Positions 1-5,031 of a DNA stretch of 5,031 bases are shown here, piece after piece. Positions within the stretch are counted from its first letter, which is position 1. Each line of letters starts with the position of its first letter. The notes under the pieces were generated by a model, which worked only from the letters and a program-made list of their open reading frames with translations, had not been told where the DNA came from and made no database searches. A program made the position numbers and the translations under genes. This stretch comes from Bacteriovoracaceae bacterium (GTDB lineage Bacteria > Bdellovibrionota > Bacteriovoracia > Bacteriovoracales > Bacteriovoracaceae): positions 1-5,031 of the forward strand of contig CANFNN010000226.1 of NCBI GenBank assembly GCA_947448095.1, given 5' to 3'.

Positions 1-132
1 AACGTCGATCATTTCAAGAAAAGACATATCTGGAGAAACGTGTTCTACGCGGTAATCAACTAATTTGCCTTCAGTCTTAGCACCCTTTTGGCGCCAGATT
101 TTGAGGTTCAAGGTCATATTTTCAGAGCTCAT
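1..132 (-). CDS. sdhB: Succinate dehydrogenase/fumarate reductase iron-sulfur subunit SdhB, N-terminal 44 codons (cut by window edge)
   Basis: SdhB carries electrons from the flavin in SdhA through three Fe-S clusters to the cytochrome b subunit, on the cytoplasmic face of the membrane. Only the first 44 residues are present, beginning MSSENMTLNLKIWRQK and ending SFLEMIDV. The L-x-L-K-I-W-R-Q start followed by the S-P-D-M-S-F-L-E-M stretch is typical of the first strands of the N-terminal ferredoxin-like domain in B-type SdhB. All cluster-binding cysteines lie beyond the left edge and cannot be checked. The start at 130-132 has an AAGGAG site 6 nt upstream that overlaps the sdhA stop codon, with 10 nt between the two genes, which supports this start over the in-frame ATG five codons later. 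It is the third gene of sdhC-sdhA-sdhB. Identity is confident from the family-like N-terminus together with position directly after sdhA. Confidence 0.93.
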   Translation of the reverse strand, partial: MSSENMTLNLKIWRQKGAKTEGKLVDYRVEHVSPDMSFLEMIDV

Positions 133-138
133 GAGCTT

Positions 139-144
139 CTCCTT
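139..144 (-). promoter_or_regulatory. Ribosome-binding site of sdhB
   Basis: AAGGAG on the minus strand, 6 nt before the sdhB ATG. Its first two bases are the last two bases of the sdhA TAA stop, so a ribosome ending sdhA sits on the sdhB initiation site, which suggests translational coupling. Confidence 0.8.
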
Positions 145-2062
145 ATTTATAAGAACGTGTTGCAAGTTGAACAAACTCAAACTTTAGCTCTTCCTTGTGA
201 CGGATAGGACTAGAGTTAGAACCAGTGTATTCCCAAACAGCGACGTGAGCGAAATTCTCATCATCACGTTTCGCTTCACCATCTGGAGTTTGATACTCTT
301 CACGAAAGTGTCCACCACAAGATTCTTTACGCTCAAGAGCGTCCAGTGCCATGAGTTCTCCGAGTTCTAAAAAGTCAGCAACTCGAGTGGCCTTGTGAAG
401 TTCAAGGTTAAAGTGTCCAGCGTCGCCTGGAACGTTGACGTCACGCCAGAATTCTTCACGAAGTTTTCTGATGCTTTCAATCGCCGTTTTTAGGCCCTCT
501 TCATTTCGACTCATTCCCACTTTGTCCCACATGATGTGGCCCAGAGCTTTATGGAAATCATCCACAGTGCGTTTTCCTTTCACTCCTAAGATTTTAGAAG
601 TCTGAAGGATCACGGCCTGTTCAGCATCTTTAAAGGCTGGATCTTCAGTCGTTACTTTTTCAAGAGTGTTCGAAGCGAGGTAGTGACTGATGGTATTAGG
701 AGCAACGAAGTATCCATCGGCCAGACCTTGCATAAGTGCCGAAGCACCCAAACGGTTAGCACCGTGATCAGAGAAGTTGGCTTCACCTAAAACGTGCAGA
801 CCAGGAACTGTTGATTGAAGATTATAATCCACCCATAATCCACCCATAGTGTAGTGAACAGCAGGGTAAATCATCATCGGAGTTTTATAAGGATTGTCTC
901 CAGTGATTCTTTCATACATTTCAAACAGGTTTCCGTAGCGGCCAGCAATAGTGTCTAGACCATCACGCATAATCGCATCACGGAAATCAAGGTAGACCGC
1001 TTGTTTGGTTGGGCCCACACCTTTGCCTTCATCATAGCGGTATTTCGCCTGACGAGAAGATACGTCTCGAGGAGCAAGGTTACCAAATGAAGGGTAAACG
1101 CGCTCAAGGTAGTAATCTCTTTCTTCATCAGGAATATCAGCTGGCTTGCGCTGATCATTTTCTTTTTTAGGAACCCAAACTCGGCCATCATTTCGAAGTG
1201 ACTCACTCATGAGAGTGAGTTTCGACTGATAGTCACCGTGAACAGGAATACAAGTGGGGTGAATCTGTGTGAAACAAGGGTTAGCAAAAGCTGCCCCACG
1301 TTTGTGACATCTCCAAGCGGCCGAAGCGTTAGAAGTCATGGCGTTGGTTGAAAGGAAGTAAACGTTTCCGTATCCACCAGTACAAAGAAGAACTGCATCA
1401 GCTGCGTATCTTTCTAGCTCACCAGTGATTAAGTTACGAACGATAATCCCGCGGGCCTTACCGTTGATTGTCACTAAATCCATCATCTCACGACGGTTGT
1501 ACATTTTGATCTTGCCCTTAGAAACCATCTTCATCATCCCTGAGTAAGCACCCAGAAGAAGTTGTTGACCAGTTTGTCCACGAGCATAGAAAGTACGAGA
1601 AACTTGTGATCCACCGAATGAGCGGTTATCTAAATAGCCACCGTACTCACGGGCAAAAGGAACACCTTGAGACACCATCTGATCGATGATGTTGTTAGAG
1701 ACTTCGGCCAAACGGTAAACGTTCGATTCACGAGCGCGGTAATCGCCACCTTTAATGGTATCGTAGAAAAGACGCTTAACTGAGTCACCGTCATTAGGAT
1801 AGTTCTTAGCACCGTTGATTCCACCCTGAGCTGCAATCGAGTGAGCGCGGCGAGGGGAATCCTGGATACAAAAAGAAAGAACGTTATAGCCTAGTTCAGC
1901 GAGTGAAGCAGCAGCAGAGCCGCCGGCCAAACCTGTTCCGACAACGATAACCGTGAATTTTCTTTTGTTAGCAGGGTTAACAAGTTTTGATTCAAACTTA
2001 TGTTTGGTCCACTTATCTTTAAGTTCTCCGCTTGGAGATTTAGCATCTAAATTAATGGCCAT
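143..2062 (-). CDS. sdhA: Succinate dehydrogenase/fumarate reductase flavoprotein subunit SdhA (B type)
   Basis: This is the catalytic subunit that interconverts succinate and fumarate, linking the TCA cycle to the quinone pool. It has 639 residues, the usual length for B-type SdhA. After an N-terminal extension of about 35 residues, the Rossmann FAD motif V-V-G-T-G-L-A-G-G lies at about 40-48. H74, in RRAHSIAAQGG, is the expected covalent FAD attachment site. By comparison with E. coli FrdA the substrate and proton-transfer residues are H268 (HPT), E287, R290, R332 (P-R-D), H403 (HYTMGG) and R437 (GANRLGAS); all are present, so the enzyme looks intact. The C-terminal SCGGHFR (581-587) is typical of the family. 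The gene starts 1 nt after the sdhC stop, and its Shine-Dalgarno site lies in the last sdhC codons. The direction of catalysis (SDH or fumarate reductase) cannot be read from the sequence. The company of a dihaem SdhC points to a menaquinone-type complex, which is inference. Confidence 0.98.
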   Translation of the reverse strand: MAINLDAKSPSGELKDKWTKHKFESKLVNPANKRKFTVIVVGTGLAGGSAAASLAELGYNVLSFCIQDSPRRAHSIAAQGGINGAKNYPNDGDSVKRLFYDTIKGGDYRARESNVYRLAEVSNNIIDQMVSQGVPFAREYGGYLDNRSFGGSQVSRTFYARGQTGQQLLLGAYSGMMKMVSKGKIKMYNRREMMDLVTINGKARGIIVRNLITGELERYAADAVLLCTGGYGNVYFLSTNAMTSNASAAWRCHKRGAAFANPCFTQIHPTCIPVHGDYQSKLTLMSESLRNDGRVWVPKKENDQRKPADIPDEERDYYLERVYPSFGNLAPRDVSSRQAKYRYDEGKGVGPTKQAVYLDFRDAIMRDGLDTIAGRYGNLFEMYERITGDNPYKTPMMIYPAVHYTMGGLWVDYNLQSTVPGLHVLGEANFSDHGANRLGASALMQGLADGYFVAPNTISHYLASNTLEKVTTEDPAFKDAEQAVILQTSKILGVKGKRTVDDFHKALGHIMWDKVGMSRNEEGLKTAIESIRKLREEFWRDVNVPGDAGHFNLELHKATRVADFLELGELMALDALERKESCGGHFREEYQTPDGEAKRDDENFAHVAVWEYTGSNSSPIRHKEELKFEFVQLATRSYK

Positions 2063-2063
2063 A

Positions 2064-2738
2064 TTACACTCCCTTCAGGTGACACCAAATTGAAACGAAG
2101 GCAAAGCCTCCACCAATTGCGATGGCGTAAATAAGTCCGAGACGTTTTACATTTTTAAAATACTTGCCGTGGTTCCAGCCCATAGACTGAAACGCCGAAG
2201 AAAAGCCGTGCGAAGTATGAATCGCAGCAGTGATCATGGCAAAAACGTACCAGGCAGTAGCAACTGGGCTTTTGAAGTATTCGATAGTGGTGCGAGTAAG
2301 ATCTCTCATCAGGACGCCATCAATTGTTACTTCATAGTAAGTTCCAAATTTAAGACTGATAAGGTGAAGAACTAAAAACGCTAAAAGAACCACACCTGTA
2401 TAAGGCATCGTCTGAGAAGCGAAAGTTGTTCCGCGACCAGTTTTCGTTTTCTGTTGGTATTTTCCGCGTGACTGCATGTTCTCAAGATTGAGTTTCATCG
2501 CAAGTCCAAGGTGCACAATGAACACCAGAGCGAGAAAAGCTTCGATCACATAAAGTAGGCCACCTAGGGAAGCCAGTTTATGCGCGTAAATGTTAAAGGC
2601 ATCCGAACTCACCATTAATAGAAGGTTTCCGGTAAGATGACTTACCAAGAATCCACAAAGCAATAGGCCCGTGATGGCGACTAATTGCTTTCTACCAATG
2701 GAAGATCTGAAGTAGTGATTAACAGCAGATGTCACCAT
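2064..2738 (-). CDS. sdhC: Succinate dehydrogenase cytochrome b558-type membrane anchor subunit SdhC
   Basis: This is the membrane anchor of the complex. It should bind two haems b and the quinone and receive electrons from SdhB. It has 224 residues with five hydrophobic segments at about 17-42, 59-82, 113-132, 158-180 and 200-220, which is the fold of the single-anchor B-type cytochrome (Bacillus SdhC, Wolinella FrdC). Candidate axial haem ligands, one in each of helices I to IV, are H34, H76, H125 and H174. Their spacing (42, 49, 49) resembles B. subtilis SdhC H28, H70, H113 and H155. H177, in IHTSHG, is an alternative for the last ligand. The HGFSSAFQSMGWNH segment (177-190) is characteristic of this family. 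No separate sdhD is present, as expected for type B. It is the first gene of the operon: the start has AAGGGAG 9 nt upstream and is preceded by a 128-bp intergenic region with a candidate promoter. Confidence 0.95.
   Translation of the reverse strand: MVTSAVNHYFRSSIGRKQLVAITGLLLCGFLVSHLTGNLLLMVSSDAFNIYAHKLASLGGLLYVIEAFLALVFIVHLGLAMKLNLENMQSRGKYQQKTKTGRGTTFASQTMPYTGVVLLAFLVLHLISLKFGTYYEVTIDGVLMRDLTRTTIEYFKSPVATAWYVFAMITAAIHTSHGFSSAFQSMGWNHGKYFKNVKRLGLIYAIAIGGGFAFVSIWCHLKGV
2069..2075 (-). promoter_or_regulatory. Ribosome-binding site of sdhA, inside the sdhC coding end
   Basis: AAGGGAG on the minus strand, 6 nt before the sdhA ATG. It is made from the last sense codons of sdhC (Lys-Gly-Val, AAG GGA GTG), so the coding end of SdhC and the initiation signal of SdhA share the same bases. 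The two genes are separated by a single T (TAA-T-ATG), which favours translational coupling. Confidence 0.8.
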
Positions 2739-2747
2739 ACAAAAGTA

Positions 2748-2754
2748 CTCCCTT
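2748..2754 (-). promoter_or_regulatory. Ribosome-binding site of sdhC
   Basis: AAGGGAG on the minus strand, 9 nt before the sdhC ATG. It is the same heptamer as the one used for sdhA, and it fixes the sdhC start at 2736-2738. Confidence 0.8.
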
Positions 2755-2792
2755 TAGATTGAACAAAAAAATAGATTTAAGTCTTAGAAATA

Positions 2793-2842
2793 ATTGCTTT
2801 TAGAGTAGCAGATTTGCATCACTTGTCAGGCGAATATTGCTT
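2793..2842 (-). repeat. Pair of short direct repeats flanking the sdh promoter
   Basis: AAGCAAT occurs on the minus strand at 2836-2842, upstream of the -35, and again at 2793-2799, over the predicted start of transcription. The copies are 43 bp apart, about four helical turns. The similarity runs a little further (AAGCAATATT and AAGCAATTATT). The placement would suit a regulator-binding pair, but the repeat is short and AT-rich, so chance is possible. Confidence 0.3.
2802..2829 (-). promoter_or_regulatory. Candidate sigma70-type promoter of the sdhCAB operon
   Basis: On the minus strand CTGACA (2824-2829, 5 of 6 matches to TTGACA) is followed after 16 bp by TACTCT (2802-2807). The latter is only 3 of 6 to TATAAT but is preceded by TG with one base between, giving an extended -10. 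Transcription would start near 2795, leaving a leader of about 57 nt before sdhC. It is the best match I found by eye in the 128-bp gap. It has not been scored against a model. Confidence 0.45.
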
Positions 2843-2843
2843 G

Positions 2844-2878
2844 AAAAAAATAAGACAATTATTAACTTACTTCGTCTT
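2844..2878 (-). terminator. Possible weak intrinsic terminator of phr
   Basis: On the minus strand AAGACGA (2872-2878, the last phr codons) can pair with TTGTCTT (2852-2858), one G-U pair included. After one A, a run of seven T follows (2844-2850). The stem is short and A/T-rich with a 13-nt loop that includes the stop codon, so it would be a weak terminator and some read-through into sdhC is possible. Confidence 0.35.
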
Positions 2879-4255
2879 GGGGAGCGCTGCGCTATACATG
2901 GCTAAACAACGAACTCGGTTGGCCTCATAACTCACGATCGGGCGAGGGTAATCTTGGAACAAAAGTGGGTCGGGTCGGTGGATTTCTTTTTTAGAAGCAC
3001 GCGCCAGCTCCGGCACCCACTGGCGAATGAAAGTTCCGTCGCCGTCAAACTTTTCACTCTGGGTGTAGGGGTTAAAGATGCGAAAATACGGTTGGGCATC
3101 ACAACCTGAGCTCGATGACCACTGCCATCCGCCGTTATTGGCCGCAAGGTCATAGTCTAAAAGATGTTCAGCAAAATATTTTTCGCCTTTGCGCCAATCC
3201 ACTAAAAGTATTTTACATAAAAATGACGCCACAATCATTCGGGGACGGTTATGCATCATACCTGTTTCATTGAGGCAGCGCATGGCCGCATCGACAATGG
3301 GAAAACCGGTTCGGCCTTCACACCAGGCCTGGAAGTCTTCGTCAGTTCCCTGCCACTTGATTTGATCATAGTCTCGTTTGAAGGACTCTTTTTCCACGTA
3401 AGGATGAGTTTCAAGAATCATGTGGTAGAAGTCCCGCCAGATAATTTCTGAGAGCCAAGTCTGGGCCCCTTCACTTCGGTCACTGATTCCGGCCCGGATC
3501 ATGTCCCGGATGGATAAATTTCCAAAACGAATATAAACCGAAAGATTCGAAGTGCCGTCAACGGCGGGAAAGTTTCTCGCCTCTTTATATTCAGGCATGA
3601 GTTTATCAAACTTTTTCAATCTCTTCAGGGCCTCTGAGGTGCCCCCAGTTAATAGGGGAGCGTCTTCAACAAAACCAATCTCTTTATACCAGGGATAATC
3701 CAGGATATTTTTTTTGTGAGAAAATTTTCGAATATTTTTTAATGGGCATTCAAAATCTGAAACATTATTTCCTGTTGCCTCAAAATGCTCAAGCCATTTA
3801 TTTTTGTAGGGGGTAAATACCTTATAAATAGTACCAGATCCCGTCAGGACTTCAGTCTTTTCACAAAACACACCGTCTTTAAAAGTTTCAAACTCAACGT
3901 TCATGAGGGCGAGTTTTTTTGCGACAGTGTCATCGCGTTTTTTGGCGTAGGGCTCATAATCTCGGTTGGTGAAGACTTTTTGAATTTTAAGTTCTTCGCA
4001 CAAAAGAGGGATCTCTTCTTCAGGTTTTCCGTAGCGGATAATCAGGGAAGAGTCTTTTTTTTGCAGCGTTTTTTCCATTTCTTGCAAAGACTGCATAATA
4101 AAGGTCACGCGCTTGTCGGACTTGTTTTTGAGTTTATCTAAAATATGTTTATCAAAAATAAAAACGATGGTGGTCTCACCACTACTTAGCGCGTGAGAAA
4201 GGGCGGCATGGTCATGAAGGCGAAGGTCGCGGCGAATCCAGCAGAGGTTTTTCAT
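2867..4255 (-). CDS. phr: Deoxyribodipyrimidine photolyase (class I-type CPD photolyase)
   Basis: A cytoplasmic flavoenzyme that uses blue/near-UV light to split cyclobutane pyrimidine dimers in DNA. It has 462 residues (E. coli PhrB has 472). The N-terminal alpha/beta antenna domain starts with W-I-R-R-D-L-R-L-H-D (6-15). The C-terminal FAD domain has Y223, TSNLS (235-239), W273, WCEGRTGFPIVDAAMR (311-326) and AANNGGWQW (371-379). Aligned by eye to E. coli PhrB, the electron-transfer triad is W377-W354-W301, the flavin N5 partner is N373, and dimer-contact residues W273 and M340 are present, so repair activity is expected. The usual GWMHNR reads GMMHNR (M333). Residues that hold the folate antenna in E. 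coli are replaced: H44 by K43, N108 by Y103, E109 by A104. The E-P-Y sequence there is more like deazaflavin-type enzymes. A DASH or plant cryptochrome is unlikely given the CPD-type motifs. The start is preceded by GAGAG at 9 nt. phr seems to be its own transcription unit. Confidence 0.96.
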   Translation of the reverse strand: MKNLCWIRRDLRLHDHAALSHALSSGETTIVFIFDKHILDKLKNKSDKRVTFIMQSLQEMEKTLQKKDSSLIIRYGKPEEEIPLLCEELKIQKVFTNRDYEPYAKKRDDTVAKKLALMNVEFETFKDGVFCEKTEVLTGSGTIYKVFTPYKNKWLEHFEATGNNVSDFECPLKNIRKFSHKKNILDYPWYKEIGFVEDAPLLTGGTSEALKRLKKFDKLMPEYKEARNFPAVDGTSNLSVYIRFGNLSIRDMIRAGISDRSEGAQTWLSEIIWRDFYHMILETHPYVEKESFKRDYDQIKWQGTDEDFQAWCEGRTGFPIVDAAMRCLNETGMMHNRPRMIVASFLCKILLVDWRKGEKYFAEHLLDYDLAANNGGWQWSSSSGCDAQPYFRIFNPYTQSEKFDGDGTFIRQWVPELARASKKEIHRPDPLLFQDYPRPIVSYEANRVRCLAMYSAALPKTK

Positions 4256-4282
4256 GAAGTCATTCTCTCAAAAAGGTCGGGC

Positions 4283-4311
4283 CCTATAAAGAGCTAATCA
4301 GTTTTCGTCTA
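4283..4311 (-). promoter_or_regulatory. Candidate promoter of phr
   Basis: On the minus strand TAGACG (4306-4311, 4 of 6 to TTGACA) and TATAGG (4283-4288, 4 of 6 to TATAAT) are separated by 17 bp. The -10 runs into a GC-rich stretch (GGGCCC at 4279-4284). Transcription would begin near 4276, leaving a leader of about 20 nt. I see no obvious operator. Found by eye, moderate to low support. Confidence 0.4.
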
Positions 4312-4324
4312 GGAGTTGTAGAGA

Positions 4325-4356
4325 CTTTGGCCCCCATTCATGGGTGAGGGCCAAAG
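4325..4356 (-). terminator. Strong inverted repeat just after the right-edge gene, possible terminator
   Basis: CTTTGGCCC (4325-4333) and GGGCCAAAG (4348-4356) form a perfect 9-bp stem that starts 3 nt after the stop codon of the minus-strand gene. The loop contains an alternative hairpin, CCCAT-TC-ATGGG (4333-4344). On the minus strand the stem is followed by TCTCTACAAC, which is not a real U-tract. It may be a terminator helped by Rho, an RNA-stabilising 3' end, or a protein-binding palindrome. It lies between this gene and the phr promoter, which fits a transcription boundary. Confidence 0.5.
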
Positions 4357-4359
4357 AAT

Positions 4360-5031
4360 TTAGTGGTCTTTCGTGAGTTTAATAGTTTTCACAATTTGCT
4401 CAGCCGTTGGGACTCCGTCAGGGTCAATGTCGCCTTTAATGACCCAGATTTCATCGGCTTTTTTAGGGTTTCGAAGGTATGAGAGTGTGACTCCACCTTC
4501 GGCATCAATGGTTTGAATGATACTGATGGCATCAGGGTCACTGGCCCCGACACCCATGACTTCTTGTTGGCGGCCATATTTATACGAGAACTCTGGGCGC
4601 AGCTGCTTTAGTCTTCCCAGGTCCACATCTTTCATGGATTTTCTCGCACCCACTAAGACTCTTGATTTTAAGAGGGCCTGAAGCTCGGGGAGTTTATGCT
4701 CGCCGTATTTTCCTACTACCATGGCACCCATGGCAAAAGCTTTTCCGACTTCACGATTTTTTGAAGTCGAGTAGCCGTAACTGATGCCGTACATGGGTCC
4801 AGTTTCTGAGTGATCTCGCGCCATTTTCACCAGACCATCACCAAAGATGTCATTATTTAATTTATCAAAATCCTCTAGTGCCGCTTTTTTAATCGCTTCA
4901 GGCGAGGCGCCGCTTCTGATCTTTCCAAGAACGGCATTTGAGGCCATGTGGGAATTGAGTTCTTTGAACATATCAATAATTTCTTCTTCGGACTTGGTTG
5001 AACTCTTCGAGGCAAGGCCTCGCCAGTTAAT
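4360..5031 (-). CDS. Protein of unknown function, 5' end outside the window; possible ADP-ribosyltransferase-like motifs
   Basis: I do not recognise this protein from overall sequence. The first in-frame ATG is at 4969-4971 and gives 203 residues, but it lacks a convincing Shine-Dalgarno site. The frame stays open for the 20 codons upstream to the window edge (translating INWRGLASKSSTKSEEEIID) with no ATG, GTG or TTG, so the real start is probably beyond the edge. No signal peptide or membrane segment is seen in the visible part, which is soluble and fairly charged. Numbered from the ATG, S-T-S at 68-70 is followed by F-A at 79-80, and Q-Q-E-V by 135-138. With the W-R-G at -18 to -16 this matches the order Arg, STS, [QE]-x-E of R-S-E type mono-ADP-ribosyltransferases. 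The resemblance is by motif only; family membership is uncertain (about 0.3). The visible stretch ends with a D-P-D-G-rich tail and is followed by a strong hairpin. Coding status is well supported by the long open frame and coherent protein; the function is not. Confidence 0.8.
   Translation of the reverse strand: MNWRGLASKSSTKSEEEIIDMFKELNSHMASNAVLGKIRSGASPEAIKKAALEDFDKLNNDIFGDGLVKMARDHSETGPMYGISYGYSTSKNREVGKAFAMGAMVVGKYGEHKLPELQALLKSRVLVGARKSMKDVDLGRLKQLRPEFSYKYGRQQEVMGVGASDPDAISIIQTIDAEGGVTLSYLRNPKKADEIWVIKGDIDPDGVPTAEQIVKTIKLTKDH

Noticed and set aside
955..1836. Out-of-frame open frames on the minus strand inside sdhA
   Set aside because: Both lie wholly within the intact sdhA frame and show no domain or start signal of their own.
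2169..2375. Plus-strand open frame of 68 codons opposite sdhC
   Set aside because: It overlaps a clear membrane-protein gene on the other strand and has no supporting signals.
2765..2771. T7 run on the minus strand in the sdhC leader as a terminator or attenuator
   Set aside because: No stable hairpin precedes it by eye; only a small palindrome (TAAGACTTA, 2778-2786) lies nearby, too weak for attenuation.
3785..4141. Open frame of 118 codons on the plus strand opposite phr
   Set aside because: It is antisense to a well-conserved photolyase, its translation is rich in Phe as expected from the complement of Lys/Glu codons, and it has no credible ribosome-binding site or family resemblance.
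2867..4255. phr as a cryptochrome or a (6-4) photolyase
   Set aside because: The sequence around W301, W311, M340 and AANNGGWQW follows bacterial class I CPD photolyases closely, and there is no cryptochrome-type C-terminal extension.
4252..4263. A three-codon reading frame (ATG ACT TCA TGA) whose stop overlaps the phr start codon
   Set aside because: Its ATG has purines directly against it with no proper Shine-Dalgarno spacing, and such short frames are common by chance. The GAGAG site is better placed for the phr ATG.
1..5031. Mobile element, CRISPR array, tRNA, rRNA or phage genes
   Set aside because: I saw no transposase or integrase, no spaced repeats, no tRNA-like cloverleaf and no rRNA sequence. 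Intergenic gaps are short (1, 10, 104 and 128 bp).

Overview
The window is a compact stretch of chromosome in which every gene lies on the minus strand. In transcription order (high to low coordinates) these are: an unrecognised gene that runs off the right edge, a DNA photolyase (phr), and the start of a succinate dehydrogenase/fumarate reductase operon in the order sdhC-sdhA-sdhB, with sdhB cut by the left edge. Base composition is moderate and the sdh genes have clear purine-rich Shine-Dalgarno sites. The SDH is the B type: one five-helix dihaem cytochrome b subunit and a SdhA of about 640 residues. My best guess for the host is a Bdellovibrio/Bacteriovorax-like bacterium (Bdellovibrionota). 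The protein type also occurs in Bacteroidota, but the strong Shine-Dalgarno sites argue against that group. The assignment is inference from style and is not proven.

Region by region: 1-132 encodes the N-terminus of SdhB. 143-2062 is a complete SdhA with FAD site, flavinylation histidine and catalytic residues intact. 2064-2738 is a complete SdhC with four candidate haem-ligating histidines. 2739-2866 is the control region of the sdh operon, with a candidate extended -10 promoter flanked by two copies of a short direct repeat, and a weak possible terminator for phr. 2867-4255 is a class I-type CPD photolyase with the flavin pocket and Trp triad intact, but without several residues that hold the folate antenna in E. 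coli. 4256-4359 carries a candidate phr promoter and a strong inverted repeat. 4360-5031 is the 3' part of a gene of unknown function.

SdhC, SdhA and SdhB together would form the membrane complex that oxidises succinate and passes electrons through two haems b to (mena)quinone. The junctions are tight (1 nt between sdhC and sdhA, 10 nt between sdhA and sdhB) and the ribosome-binding sites lie within or across the end of the upstream gene, so translation is probably coupled. phr is an independent DNA-repair gene with no evident functional tie to SDH.

Most of the window is ordinary housekeeping. The most interesting element is the right-edge gene. Its reading frame stays open upstream of the first in-frame ATG to the window edge, and the extended translation shows an R-G, an S-T-S followed by F-A, and a Q-x-E-V in the order seen in R-S-E type ADP-ribosyltransferases. 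This is a motif-level hypothesis only.
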